Source: Spirochaetota bacterium
GTDB taxonomy: Bacteria > Spirochaetota > UBA4802 > JAFGJZ01
DNA length: 64,000 nt
Direction: 5' to 3'
Assembly: GCA_016934935.1 (NCBI GenBank)
Contig: JAFGRW010000093.1
Location: forward strand, 1 to 64,000
A program made the position numbers and the translations under genes. The notes below the pieces were generated by a model. The model ran no database searches, was not told where the DNA came from, and saw nothing but the letters and a program-made list of their open reading frames with translations. Positions 45,190 through 54,990 of this stretch are shown in pieces (position 1 is the first letter of the stretch; the number at the start of each line of letters is the position of its first letter).

Positions 45190-48105
45190 ATGAAAGAGAA
45201 TTTGGCTACAGTCTATAATTCAAGTGAAATAGAGAAAGATGCATTGAAAAGCTGGTCAGAATCGGACAGTTTTTCCGCTGATCCTTCAAAACCGGGTGAT
45301 CCTTTTGCAATTGTGATTCCTCCGCCGAACGTAACAGCGGCATTGCACCTCGGGCATGCTCTTAACAACACTTTGCAGGATATTCTGATACGTAAAAACC
45401 GTATGGAAGGAAAAAATACATTATGGATGCCCGGAACTGATCACGCGGGAATCGCCACTCAAACGGTTGTCGAAAAAAGAATACTCGCAGAAGAAGGGAA
45501 AAAGCGAACAGATTTTGAACGGGAAGAGTTTGTTGCCAGAGTACAGCAGTGGAAGGATGAATACGAGGAGCGTATTATAAATCAGCTTAAGGCCATGGGG
45601 TGCAGCTGTGACTGGAATAGAACCCGTTTTACCATGGATAAAGTTTGCGCAAAGGCAGTAAGGGAAATATTCTTTCGTCTTTTTGATGACGGTTTGATTT
45701 ATCGTGGGAAAAGACTGGTTAACTGGGATCCCGCTACACAGACCGTTTTGGCTGATGATGAAGTTGAGCATGAAACCATAGAGGGCTTTTTCTGGTATCT
45801 AAAATATCCTCTGGTTGATCCTGTAGAGATTAACGGAGAGAAAATAACACATATTACTGTCGCTACCACCCGTCCTGAGACAATGCTGGGCGATACCGGT
45901 ATAGCTATGAATCCCTCAGATCCAAGAGCGGAAAAGCTGACAGGTAAAATGGTAAAATTACCTATTGTCGGGCGTGAGATTCCTATTGTTGCAGATCTTC
46001 ACGTTGTTTTACCTGATCCTGAAAGCAGTGACGAGAAGGCCAGGTTCAGTACTGGATTTTTAAAAGTTACTCCGGCACACGACCCCTACGACTGGGAAAT
46101 TGGTGTTCGTCATAATTTAAAGGTTATTAATATTATGGCTCCGGACGGATCGATCAGTGATTCACACGGTTGGGATGATGCTGTTGGTACCGAAGGTGAG
46201 CAATTTGTTGGTATGGACCGGTTCGAAGCAAGAGCAGCGATTGTGGACTGGTTCCGAAACGAAGATCTTTTGGAACAGGTTAAAGAGTACGCCCATGATG
46301 TGGGGCATAGTTATCGAAGCCATGTTCCTATCGAGCCGTATCTGTCGGATCAATGGTATATTGCTGTAAAGAAACCTGTTGAAAGACTGGAAGAAAAATT
46401 CGGAACTGACAAAATCGGCGAAACCGGGATAGCACAGAACTCTCTTGCCGGAATGGCGTTAAAACCGCTTCTTGATGAAAAGCTGACAATAATTCCTGAC
46501 CGCTACAACAAAAATTACAGAGTGTGGCTGGAGAATTTGCGTGACTGGCCGATAAGCCGTCAGTTGTGGTGGGGACATCAGATCCCTGTTTGGAGTAAAG
46601 CCGGTAAGCATGAAAACATTTTCGGTGATGCTGTACGATTGCTGGTTTTCGATTCGGCCGAGGGACCAGTTAGTTATATTTGTGTAAAGTCAGAAAACGA
46701 AGAGATAGAAAAAGAGATCGAGTCACAAGGCTGGATAAGGGATAACGACGTACTAGATACCTGGTTCAGCTCGGCCCTTTGGCCTTTCAGTACACTTGGG
46801 TGGCCCGATGAAAATGAATCGCTGAAAAAATATTACCCGGGATCGGTACTTTGTACAGCACGGGAGATAATTACGCTTTGGGTCTCACGCATGGTAATGA
46901 TGGGTCAGTATGTTTTGGGAGATATTCCGTTTAAGGATGTTTTTATTCACGCGATGATTCAGGACGGAGAGGGGCGCAAGATGTCCAAGTCTCTTGGCAA
47001 CGGAATCGACCCTCTTGAGATTATAGACAGTCACGGTGCTGATGCTATGAGATTTGCTCTGGCGGCGATGACAACCATGACTCAGGATGTCCGTATGCCT
47101 ATCGAAAAGATGACGCTGCCCGACGGACGTGAGGTTAACAGTTCTCCCAAGTTTGATATAGGAAGAAATTTCTGCAATAAAATGTGGAATGCGTCGCGTT
47201 TCGCAATGGCCAATCTTGAGAATATTGCTGAAATTGATAAAACAGAACTGGAAATCGAAGATGTCTGGATACTCTCAAGGCTTCACAAAACGATTGCTTC
47301 TGTCACAACACAGATTGACGAGTACAGATTCAGCGATCCTATAAACGGACTCTACCGGTTTTTCTGGAATGAAGTTTGTGACTGGTATCTTGAACTGATT
47401 AAGCCCAGAATGTGGGATGATAACCGCAAAGGAAGTGCTCAAAGGGTTCTGGCCTACGTGCTTGATTGTTCATTGAGAATGCTTCATCCGTTTTTACCGT
47501 ATATTACCGAAGGTATATATCAGAAACTTAACGGTTTTATGAGTGAGCGATCCATACCCGGAGTTGCCGATTTGAAGTCCTCCGAATTGTTAATAACAGC
47601 CGAGTGGCCAAAAGCAGACTTTGGTTTTTATAATGACGAAACTGAAAAACAGATGGAACTGCTTCAGGACATAATCAAGATGATTCGCGAGATAAGAACT
47701 AAATATCAAATTAAACCTAAGGACAAGGTTAAGGTTACAGTTAATGTGTCAGGAGAAAAATCTGTAATACTTAGTGATAATGAAAGATTAATTTCTAATA
47801 TTGCCGGGCTGGAAGAGTTTATTGTAACAGAGAAATTGGACTCAAAACCAGAGCGTTCTGCCGTCGCCGTGGGAGAGGGTATTGAGCTTTTTGTTCATGA
47901 TGTTGTAGATACCGAGGCGGAAAAACAGCGACTGAACAAACAGAAGGATAAATTAATTCAGGAGATTGAACGGGCCGAAAAAAAACTTGGCAATGAAAAT
48001 TTTATTTCACGGGCTAATCCTGATGTTGTTGAAAAGGAGAAGGAGAAGCTTGCTGTTTTAAAAGAGCAGCTTGAGGATATTGAGAAGAATCTTCTATCTT
48101 TATAG
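45190..48105 (+). CDS. valS: Valine-tRNA ligase
   Basis: A 971-residue class I aminoacyl-tRNA synthetase that charges tRNA-Val. PPPNVTAALHLGHALN (HIGH motif), the CP1 editing domain with TTRPETMLGDTGIA and the GTEG segment near EGEQFVG, WPISRQLWWGHQIPVW, DVLDTWFSSALWPF, KMSKSLGN (KMSKS), an anticodon-binding helical domain and a C-terminal coiled-coil arm (about 905-971, EAEKQRLNKQKDKLIQEIERAE). AGGAAG precedes the ATG. A strong terminator follows. Confidence 0.97.
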   Translation: MKENLATVYNSSEIEKDALKSWSESDSFSADPSKPGDPFAIVIPPPNVTAALHLGHALNNTLQDILIRKNRMEGKNTLWMPGTDHAGIATQTVVEKRILAEEGKKRTDFEREEFVARVQQWKDEYEERIINQLKAMGCSCDWNRTRFTMDKVCAKAVREIFFRLFDDGLIYRGKRLVNWDPATQTVLADDEVEHETIEGFFWYLKYPLVDPVEINGEKITHITVATTRPETMLGDTGIAMNPSDPRAEKLTGKMVKLPIVGREIPIVADLHVVLPDPESSDEKARFSTGFLKVTPAHDPYDWEIGVRHNLKVINIMAPDGSISDSHGWDDAVGTEGEQFVGMDRFEARAAIVDWFRNEDLLEQVKEYAHDVGHSYRSHVPIEPYLSDQWYIAVKKPVERLEEKFGTDKIGETGIAQNSLAGMALKPLLDEKLTIIPDRYNKNYRVWLENLRDWPISRQLWWGHQIPVWSKAGKHENIFGDAVRLLVFDSAEGPVSYICVKSENEEIEKEIESQGWIRDNDVLDTWFSSALWPFSTLGWPDENESLKKYYPGSVLCTAREIITLWVSRMVMMGQYVLGDIPFKDVFIHAMIQDGEGRKMSKSLGNGIDPLEIIDSHGADAMRFALAAMTTMTQDVRMPIEKMTLPDGREVNSSPKFDIGRNFCNKMWNASRFAMANLENIAEIDKTELEIEDVWILSRLHKTIASVTTQIDEYRFSDPINGLYRFFWNEVCDWYLELIKPRMWDDNRKGSAQRVLAYVLDCSLRMLHPFLPYITEGIYQKLNGFMSERSIPGVADLKSSELLITAEWPKADFGFYNDETEKQMELLQDIIKMIREIRTKYQIKPKDKVKVTVNVSGEKSVILSDNERLISNIAGLEEFIVTEKLDSKPERSAVAVGEGIELFVHDVVDTEAEKQRLNKQKDKLIQEIERAEKKLGNENFISRANPDVVEKEKEKLAVLKEQLEDIEKNLLSL

Positions 48106-48145
48106 CAATAAGTATTTCCTTGCTCTTGGCTGATATGCAATGAAC

Positions 48146-48180
48146 AAAGATCCTGCAGGACATTTCTGCAGGATCTTTTT
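48146..48180 (+). terminator. Intrinsic terminator after valS
   Basis: AAAGATCCTGCAG (48146-48158) pairs perfectly with CTGCAGGATCTTT (48166-48178), 7-nt loop, followed by T residues. It ends valS, and on the other strand may also end the aldo/keto reductase gene. Confidence 0.93.
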
Positions 48181-48212
48181 GTAATAAGAAGGCTTATCCC
48201 GTCGGTGAAAGT

Positions 48213-49079
48213 TCAGGCAAACAGATTTGTCATGCCGGCTTCTTCGGCAAGCTGTCCCATTTGCTCATCGGTTACCGGTGAACGATTGGTGTCTGCGGCC
48301 TGAGCAATTTTTTCCAGAAGTGACATCTCCGCGGCGCTGTTTATAAATGAGTTCTCAAGGTTCATTGCCCAGCCTACTGCCGTGTTGATATCCGCCTGGC
48401 TGACTAGTGGTTTGTACCATGTGTTATATGTCTGGCCTTCGGTGTCAGGGTAAGGACCCTTGGCAATTGTTTTTATAATCTGTATTGCCCTGTTCTTTTT
48501 TTTGCAGTCTTCATATAACTGACAGAAAGCTCTGTTGTACGATTCGTCCTGGATGATAGGGTAGTTGTACGGCAGAAGAACCGAATCAAAATCAAAGTAA
48601 TCCACGGCCGACTTAAGTACGACGGGTGCTTTCATACCGTGGCTTGTTACACCGAGAAATCGCACCAGCCCCCTGTCTCTGGCTTCTCTGAAAGCTCTTA
48701 TGGCGCCGTTTTCCTCGTCTTTGGCTTTTTCCCACTCCTCGGGTTCAGCCAGACAGTGCATCTGCCACAGATCGACATGGTCGGTTTTCAAAAAATCCAG
48801 TGATTTCTCAAGATCAGTCATCGCCTCTTTGAAGGACCGGGCTTCTGTTTTTGTTGCCAGAAAAAATCTTTCACGGTTATGTTTTAGCCACGGCCCGAGC
48901 ATCTCTTCACTCTTGTTGTATCCACGGGCAGTGTCAATATGGTTTATTCCAAAGCGGTCAACAGTATCCATCGTCTTTTTTACATCATCAGGATCAGTTG
49001 TGTTATAAAATGCTGCCGCTCCAAAAAGCAGCCGTGTACTTCTATGCCCGGTTCTTCCAAATTCCATTTTTTCGATCAT
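48213..49079 (-). CDS. Aldo/keto reductase
   Basis: A 288-residue NAD(P)H-dependent oxidoreductase with the TIM-barrel AKR motifs HIDTARGY (catalytic Asp and Tyr), LATKTEA (Lys) and LWQMHCLAE (His), and GVTSHGMK. Substrate not predictable. The reading frame continues to 49220, but the ATG at 49079 has AAAGAGG 8 nt upstream, and a good promoter at 49129-49157 would place the transcript start inside the longer frame. The C-terminal part has a helical region common to YhdN-like members. It lies downstream of and opposite to valS. Confidence 0.87.
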   Translation of the reverse strand: MIEKMEFGRTGHRSTRLLFGAAAFYNTTDPDDVKKTMDTVDRFGINHIDTARGYNKSEEMLGPWLKHNRERFFLATKTEARSFKEAMTDLEKSLDFLKTDHVDLWQMHCLAEPEEWEKAKDEENGAIRAFREARDRGLVRFLGVTSHGMKAPVVLKSAVDYFDFDSVLLPYNYPIIQDESYNRAFCQLYEDCKKKNRAIQIIKTIAKGPYPDTEGQTYNTWYKPLVSQADINTAVGWAMNLENSFINSAAEMSLLEKIAQAADTNRSPVTDEQMGQLAEEAGMTNLFA

Positions 49080-49128
49080 GACAAGAGCCTCTTTTTGATG
49101 TTTTCTTTTAATCTTTACATAAGTAAGT

Positions 49129-49157
49129 AATATACTCTCTCTTAAATCAGCCGTCAA
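49129..49157 (-). promoter_or_regulatory. Promoter of the aldo/keto reductase gene
   Basis: On the minus strand, TTGACG (49157-49152), 17 bp, TATATT (49134-49129). Start of transcription about 49122, giving a 40-nt leader. Confidence 0.65.
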
Positions 49158-49357
49158 GGATGATAAACCGGTCTTTGAAAGTACATCAAGCGTCAAATTT
49201 AAACCGGGTGTCTCAGTCAATCCAACTGCCGTTCCAGGAACGAAAATAGAGAGTCATCATGACAAAAGGATATTTTCAGAAAGATTATAAAAGTCGAAAT
49301 AATTAGAATGAGGCTATTCTTTCTTATCAAAATGGTTTAATAAAGGTATAATTATAA

Positions 49358-49384
49358 AGAGGTGACCTATATAAGGTCACCTCT
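49358..49384. terminator. Intrinsic terminator of the aminotransferase gene
   Basis: AGAGGTGACCT (49358-49368) and AGGTCACCTCT (49374-49384) form a perfect 11-bp stem with a 5-nt loop, followed on the minus strand by a T-rich stretch. It ends the leftward aminotransferase transcript. Confidence 0.85.
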
Positions 49385-49397
49385 ATGTGGTTGGATA

Positions 49398-50642
49398 TCA
49401 ATTTTCCAGATGTTCTGCGCTTGCGAGTTTGATGCACGCGCAAAGTACTTTCATAGCCTTGGTAACATCTTCTACGCTTGGTCTTGTGGGTGCTATGCGG
49501 ATATTCGAGTTTTTTGGGTCGTTCCCTTGAGGAAAAGTTGCACCAGCGGGCGTTAACGCGACCCCGGCTTTTTTGCAAAGCTCAACAACCCTTTTTGCAA
49601 CAGGATATTTGGTGTCAAGGCTGATAAAATATCCTCCATTTGGATTTGTCCATTCCGCAAGATTTTTGTCGCCAAGTTCTTCGTTAAGAACTTTTTGTGC
49701 AGCGTCAAATTTTGGTTTTAATATTTGGGCATGTTTTAGCATTAAGCCCTCAACTCCGCCTGGAAATTGTTTAAAAAACTTATAATGGCGGTATTGTTCG
49801 ACCTTATTAGGGCCGATAGATTGAGCCGAAAGTAGTTTGCAGGTGTAATTAATATTATCGATGCTTGATCCCATAAATCCGATCCCTGCGCCACTAAACG
49901 TAATTTTACTTGTCGATCCAAAGATATAGGCTCTGTTGGGATTGCCGGCCTCTTCACATGCACGAATAATGTTTTTTGCTTCGTCATATTCGTCAGATAA
50001 ATGGTGAACTGTATATGCATCATCAGCAAAGATGGTAAAGTCATCAGCGGCCGTTTTCATTTCTGCCAGGTGAGTTAACTTGTCATCGGAGATTGTTTCT
50101 CCAGTAGGGTTGCTGTACGTTGGAACAAAGATCAAACCCTTTACTGAAGAGTCCGAAGAAGCTAACTGTTCGATCTTCTCCACTGATGGTCCGTCACCCT
50201 CCATGGGAACAGTGATAATTTCGAATCCCAATGCTTCCAAAAGTGTAAAGTGGCGGTCATAACCTGGAACAGTAACAATTATTTTGGGCTTTTGAGTAAT
50301 CCAGGGCGAAGAACTGCTGTTCACTCCTTTAATCAGAGCCCACATTAGTGTATTCACAAGCATTGCAAGACTGGAGTTATTACCCACAATAGTTTCTTCA
50401 GGTTTGATCCCCAGAAGTTCTGAGCAAATCTCCCTTATTTCTGGAATGCCGGCTGGTCCTCCAGGATAGTTACGGATAGAAATGTTTGATGGTGTTACCA
50501 GGTCATTGTCGTCAACAATAGTTAGCATGGGGTTAGCGATATCAAAGTTTTCGTCGGCAGGTTGTCCTCGTTCGATGTTTAAATTAAGGCCTTCCGCAAT
50601 CAAGTCTTCATACTGTTTTTGCAAAACAGATAGGTTCTCCAT
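49398..50642 (-). CDS. PLP-dependent aminotransferase, aspartate-aminotransferase Ic type
   Basis: A 414-residue fold-type I PLP enzyme. RNYPGGPAGIPEIREI and GNNSSLAMLVN (cofactor phosphate loop), FVPTYSNPTGE (substrate/PLP Asn), FADDAYTVHH (PLP Asp) and the Schiff-base Lys in GSTSKITFSGAG are visible. This wording is typical of the 'Ic' aspartate aminotransferases of Corynebacterium and spirochaetes rather than of AspC. It probably makes aspartate from oxaloacetate. GGAGG precedes the ATG. The leader is 200 nt and structured (50715-50835). Confidence 0.88.
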   Translation of the reverse strand: MENLSVLQKQYEDLIAEGLNLNIERGQPADENFDIANPMLTIVDDNDLVTPSNISIRNYPGGPAGIPEIREICSELLGIKPEETIVGNNSSLAMLVNTLMWALIKGVNSSSSPWITQKPKIIVTVPGYDRHFTLLEALGFEIITVPMEGDGPSVEKIEQLASSDSSVKGLIFVPTYSNPTGETISDDKLTHLAEMKTAADDFTIFADDAYTVHHLSDEYDEAKNIIRACEEAGNPNRAYIFGSTSKITFSGAGIGFMGSSIDNINYTCKLLSAQSIGPNKVEQYRHYKFFKQFPGGVEGLMLKHAQILKPKFDAAQKVLNEELGDKNLAEWTNPNGGYFISLDTKYPVAKRVVELCKKAGVALTPAGATFPQGNDPKNSNIRIAPTRPSVEDVTKAMKVLCACIKLASAEHLEN

Positions 50643-50714
50643 GAATTCCTCCAGAATTTTGGGTCTATTTTTTAAAATAATTAACTGAAATAATTGAACC
50701 TGAGTTTTTAAAAA

Positions 50715-50835
50715 ATCTGTTTATTACGGTCTGGCGGTTATAAATATCGTGGAAGTCGCAAGAGCGACAGTCGGAAGAGTAAAGTCAGACATATATAACC
50801 GGCCCTAAAGTGTAAACAGATATTAATCCGGTTAT
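50715..50835 (-). ncRNA. Structured leader of the aminotransferase gene (candidate cis-regulatory RNA)
   Basis: Plus-strand coordinates. Outer stem ATCTGTTTA (50715-50723)/TAAACAGAT (50813-50821), 9 bp. Inner stem GGCGGTTATA (50733-50742)/TATAACCGGCC (50794-50804), 10 bp with one bulge. An apical hairpin GTCGC-AAGA-GCGAC is at 50755-50768. The inner 3' arm (50795-50802) can pair instead with CCGGTTAT (50828-50835), 8 bp perfect. All lie between the likely promoter (50852-50880) and the start codon. It matches no riboswitch class I recognise, so it is only a candidate. Confidence 0.45.
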
Positions 50836-50851
50836 GATCCGTTTAATTGAC

Positions 50852-50880
50852 AAATAGCAATTTTTTAAACCTGAAGTCAA
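50852..50880 (-). promoter_or_regulatory. Probable aminotransferase promoter
   Basis: On the minus strand, TTGACT (50880-50875), 17 bp, CTATTT (50857-50852). Transcription would start near 50845 and give the 200-nt leader. The -10 is only a partial match. Confidence 0.5.
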
Positions 50881-50944
50881 TGTGAAAAAGTGTTAGCATA
50901 TTGCAACAAAAAATAGCATTAATTAAATAAAACTCAAAATTAAT

Positions 50945-51661
50945 CTAAGGTTTGTTGCGGCGATCAAAAAAGATACAACTGTATTCCTCAAGCTTTGCTC
51001 TTTGCAAAAGGGCGTCTATTGTATTTAAAACCAGCAAATACTGCTCGGGTTCGTATTTATTGATGTCTACACCTGCTAAACGAATACTTGTTTTGGGAAG
51101 TTGTTTAATATCACCCTCTCTATTCATAAAAGAGTCAGAATTACTGTTTGCAGAAGTGTTATCCTGTTCGGATATATACTCGTCAAAACGGGTGATTATG
51201 TAGTCGGAAACTGTAACTGCTTTGTCAGAGTCAATAATGCTGATAAAGAAATCATTGTAAGCATGTCCGATAAAGTTTTCGGAAGAACCGGATTTGATAA
51301 TGCTTTTTTTTACGAGATCTGCAAGAAATTTCAACAAAGCATTTGCCTGCTCATGGCCTTGAGCAGCGTTATATTGCTTAAAATGATTAATATTGCACGC
51401 TATCACGGTATGCGATTTGTCCTCAAAAAGCATTTTTTTGAGAGACGAAATTATTGTGTTTAACCCAGGAAGTCCAGTAACTGAGTTAATGTCCGGATCC
51501 GGTAAAACAAAACTGCTGTTGTCGGAGATTATAATATCTGCTGAATCGGAACTATAATTATCGGAGACCGATATTTCAAACTCTGGCTCTAACAATTTTT
51601 TTAAATTATTAACAATTTCCGGATTGTTTACGGATAAAAGGATTTTTTTGCGCACTTTCAT
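50945..51661 (-). CDS. Degenerate receiver-GGDEF protein
   Basis: A 238-residue soluble protein. The first 50 residues (RKKILLSVNNPEIVNNLKKLLEPEFEISV) look like the start of a response-regulator receiver domain, but without the phospho-acceptor half. DINSVTGLPGLNTI then begins a GGDEF fold (about 60-235); its HFKQYNAAQGHEQANALL is recognisable, but the metal site reads NIN and the signature is GHAYNDFF instead of GGDEF. It is therefore unlikely to make c-di-GMP and may bind a nucleotide or a partner. Transcribed opposite to the hybrid kinase next to it. No ribosome site stands out beyond GGAGAAAAT. Confidence 0.75.
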   Translation of the reverse strand: MKVRKKILLSVNNPEIVNNLKKLLEPEFEISVSDNYSSDSADIIISDNSSFVLPDPDINSVTGLPGLNTIISSLKKMLFEDKSHTVIACNINHFKQYNAAQGHEQANALLKFLADLVKKSIIKSGSSENFIGHAYNDFFISIIDSDKAVTVSDYIITRFDEYISEQDNTSANSNSDSFMNREGDIKQLPKTSIRLAGVDINKYEPEQYLLVLNTIDALLQRAKLEEYSCIFFDRRNKP

Positions 51662-51816
51662 TTTATTTTCTCCGGAATAAGGAAGTTTGAAAAATTCCTT
51701 ATTGATAGTAAAATAGCTGTTAATTTCGTTTATGTCAAACCTAAATATGTTGCAAATATATCTTATACAATAAATAGTTGTTTGTCGATATCCAGCATTA
51801 TTTTATGGAGATTATT

Positions 51817-54800
51817 TTGGTAATAAGCAGGCGTTTTGCACTTTTCGTTATTACAGCCTCTATTGTGTTTTATGGAAACATTTTGTTTTCAATGGAAAAA
51901 AATATTCTGGTTCTTCACTCATATCATCCTTCATATGTATGGACAGACAGTGTCCAAAAAGGAATAGAGTCCGTATTTCCGCTCACATCTTCAAAAGTAA
52001 TGCTGTCTGTCGAATATATGGATACAAAACGCTTTCCTTTGGAAGAAATAGCACCTGCATTCGCGACATCACTAAAAGTAAAGTATAAATCTAAAGACTT
52101 TGATGCAATAATTATTGCAGATAACAATGCTTTGACTTTTTTTCATGATCAGAGAGATACCCTTTTCAAGGATGTTCCCGCAGTTTTTTGTGGAATAAAT
52201 GACTATACCGATGATATGCTTCAAAATGATCCTCTTTTAACTGGAGTTGCCGAAAAGACGAACAGTCTGGGAACATTAAAGTTGATGCAAAAAATATTTC
52301 CTGAACGTCAAAAAATTATTGTGATTGTGGATACTACCGTAACCGGTGAAGCCGAATATCAGCGATTTAAACGGTATTCAAAAGAAATAGAGGGTTTAAA
52401 TTTCGAAACATGGATGGATTACAGCCCGGATAAGATCATTCAAGGCCTTAGACGTCTTGATGATAATTGTATGGTTTTGTCTATAATATATCTTCAAAGT
52501 AGTGATGGAAGTTATATAAATTTCACCAGTTATTTGGAGATGATAAGCAAAAAATCACCTGTTCCGGTATTTGCGCTCTGGGACTTCTACTTTCAAAAAG
52601 AAAATGCCGCTTTCGGCGGTGATATTGTATCGGCTTCAGACCAGGGACAGCTTGCGGCACAAATGGCAAAACAGATAATTGAGGGTGTTTCTGTAAAGGA
52701 TATTCCGGTGATAAAAGGAAATACTTCTATTCCGGTAATAGATTACAGACAACTAAAAAAATTTCGAATAGCAAAAGGGGCAATTCCGAATAATGTGACG
52801 TATCTTTTTGATCAAGATAATTTTTTGAACGAAAAGTTATACCAATTCATAAGAACGATATTACTTGTCGGTGTTGTTGGAGCGTTATGTGTTTTGGTTA
52901 TGATTAATGTTTACTCACGGCGTAAAACGGAAAAATCTCTGATAGACGCACAAAATACCCTGGCTGCACTTTTTGAAAATATTCCGGGTATGGCCTACAG
53001 ATCAAAATCCGAGAATGGATTCCCATTTTTGTTTGTAAGCAGAGGCTCTACCCATATCACGGGTTATCATGCAAAAGAGTTAACTGATCGTACTCTTTTG
53101 GATCTTATGGTTCATGACGATAGCGAAATCGTAAATGATGTACAGAAAGCGATATATAAAAGTATAAACGAAAGAACTCCTTTTGAACTTGAGTACAGAA
53201 TAAGAAAAAAAGACGGGTCGGTTATATCGGTCTGGAATCATGGAATTTATAATAACAATGGAAAATTTATCGAAGGACTTATTCTGGATATTAGTGACCG
53301 GGTTGCTGCAAATATGGCAATGCAAGAAAGCGAGGGATGGTTTCAGAAAATATTAAATAGTCATGTTGACGGTATTGTGATACATGAGCATGACACATTA
53401 AGAACGCTTGATGTGAACGACAGTGCTCTTGAAATGTTCGGTTATGATAAAGCTGAATTCACTAAAATGTATTTATCTGATATTGTAAGTGGAAACCCGC
53501 CTTACACAACAGAGACTTTTCTTTACAGGTACAAGATTACAGACGATCTTAAAAACCAGCAGTTCGAATGTGAAGTCTGTAAAAAAGACGGATCACTATT
53601 CTGGTGTGAAATATTTGTTAAGAGTATTGAAATAAACGATAACAAGTATATACTTTCATTTATCCGGGATATAACCGAAAGAAAAAAATCCCGAATGCAG
53701 TTAAAAGAAAAAGAGGAGCAGCTGCGGCATGCTCAGAAAATGGACGCCATTGGTCAGTTGGCCGGGGGAATTGCGCACGATTTTAACAATATGCTTGGCG
53801 GAATATTGGGCGCTGCCGAGTTAATGTTGATAGATCCGCAGGACAGTGAACTTGTTAAAGAATACGCAAGATTGATAATTGATACAACTGCTCATGCGTC
53901 AGACCTGACAGAAAATTTACTGGCATTTAGTCGTAAGGGAAAGGTTCTGTCTACACCTGTTGATTGTAATAAAATAATCGAAGACACAATAAAAATTCTT
54001 AAGCGAAGTATAGACAGACGAATTGTTTTACAAAAAGACCTGCGCGCACAAAAAACAATGATTATCGGAGACCCAGGCCAGATACAAAATATTGTTTTAA
54101 ACCTGGGTATTAACGCCCGTGATGCAATGCCTGACGGAGGAAGGCTTTCAATCGCGACATCAAACATAACTCTTGATAAGCAAAAGTGCGAAAGTTCGGG
54201 ATTTGATATGTACGAAGGGGATTATCTCTGCATAACAATTTCTGATACAGGAACAGGAATTGAAGGTTCCGTAATCGATAAAATATTCGAACCTTTTTTT
54301 ACAACAAAGACCATAGGTGCCGGAACTGGATTAGGTTTGGCGGCCGCATATGGATCTGTTACTGAACATAAGGGTTCAATATCTGTCAGCAGTAAAAAAG
54401 GAGAAGGATCAGTCTTTACAATTATGCTGCCTTTATCTGATAAAAATAAAGTATCGTGTGATGAGGATGTTGGTGAAGTTCCTCTTGGCAAGGGTACGGT
54501 TTTATTGGCGGAAGATGAGTCTTTTGTAAGAAATACAGCTGTACATATTCTGGAGGATCTTGGTTACACCGTAATAATCGCCGAAAATGGAAAGGATGCG
54601 TTCCATCTCTATAAGATAAACAGGGAAAAGATTGACCTTGTTCTTCTGGATATGATTATGCCCGGGTACAGTGGAGAGGAGTGCTTTTATAAGATAAGAG
54701 AAATTGATCCAGTTATGCCAATCATTGTATGCTCGGGTTTTGCTCACGAACAGGATATAAGTAAAATGACCGAAGAGGGTCTTAACGGGTTTCTGTTGAA

Positions 54801-54867
54801 GCCGTACAGGCGTTTTGAGCTGGCTCAAATGCTTTACAAAGTACTTAACAAAGAAGACTGTGTGTGA
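51817..54867 (+). CDS. Hybrid sensor histidine kinase with ABC-substrate-binding-like sensor
   Basis: About 1016 residues. A hydrophobic leader is followed by a periplasmic region (about 25-335) that reads like ABC_sub_bind proteins (ILVLHSYHPSYVWTDSVQKGI, AIIIADNNALTFF, PVFAL). TM helix (about 346-366), two PAS domains (about 375-500 and 505-625, with ISDRVAANMAMQE and RDITERKKSRMQ ends), HisKA with GGIAHDFNNML (phospho-His at about 654), HATPase with NLGINARDAMPDGG, DTGTGI and GTGLGLAAA, and a receiver domain with LLDMIMPG (Asp at about 945). The TTG at 51817 has GGAG 6 nt upstream; ATG at 51805 and TTG at 51778 are alternatives. Signal unknown. Confidence 0.9.
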   Translation: MVISRRFALFVITASIVFYGNILFSMEKNILVLHSYHPSYVWTDSVQKGIESVFPLTSSKVMLSVEYMDTKRFPLEEIAPAFATSLKVKYKSKDFDAIIIADNNALTFFHDQRDTLFKDVPAVFCGINDYTDDMLQNDPLLTGVAEKTNSLGTLKLMQKIFPERQKIIVIVDTTVTGEAEYQRFKRYSKEIEGLNFETWMDYSPDKIIQGLRRLDDNCMVLSIIYLQSSDGSYINFTSYLEMISKKSPVPVFALWDFYFQKENAAFGGDIVSASDQGQLAAQMAKQIIEGVSVKDIPVIKGNTSIPVIDYRQLKKFRIAKGAIPNNVTYLFDQDNFLNEKLYQFIRTILLVGVVGALCVLVMINVYSRRKTEKSLIDAQNTLAALFENIPGMAYRSKSENGFPFLFVSRGSTHITGYHAKELTDRTLLDLMVHDDSEIVNDVQKAIYKSINERTPFELEYRIRKKDGSVISVWNHGIYNNNGKFIEGLILDISDRVAANMAMQESEGWFQKILNSHVDGIVIHEHDTLRTLDVNDSALEMFGYDKAEFTKMYLSDIVSGNPPYTTETFLYRYKITDDLKNQQFECEVCKKDGSLFWCEIFVKSIEINDNKYILSFIRDITERKKSRMQLKEKEEQLRHAQKMDAIGQLAGGIAHDFNNMLGGILGAAELMLIDPQDSELVKEYARLIIDTTAHASDLTENLLAFSRKGKVLSTPVDCNKIIEDTIKILKRSIDRRIVLQKDLRAQKTMIIGDPGQIQNIVLNLGINARDAMPDGGRLSIATSNITLDKQKCESSGFDMYEGDYLCITISDTGTGIEGSVIDKIFEPFFTTKTIGAGTGLGLAAAYGSVTEHKGSISVSSKKGEGSVFTIMLPLSDKNKVSCDEDVGEVPLGKGTVLLAEDESFVRNTAVHILEDLGYTVIIAENGKDAFHLYKINREKIDLVLLDMIMPGYSGEECFYKIREIDPVMPIIVCSGFAHEQDISKMTEEGLNGFLLKPYRRFELAQMLYKVLNKEDCV

Positions 54868-54990
54868 AGAACAACATAAAATAGAGCAGGATTATAAAAA
54901 TATTCTTGCATCAAAATTTTTTATGGTTAAGTATGAAATTGCAAAAGAACCTGAAAGTTAAAGCCCCTATTCTTGAATCAGGATGCAGAA

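Noticed and set aside
49080-49220. In-frame extension of the aldo/keto reductase up to 49220
   Set aside because: The ATG at 49079 has a good ribosome site, and a TTGACG-N17-TATATT promoter at 49129-49157 puts the transcript start inside the extension.
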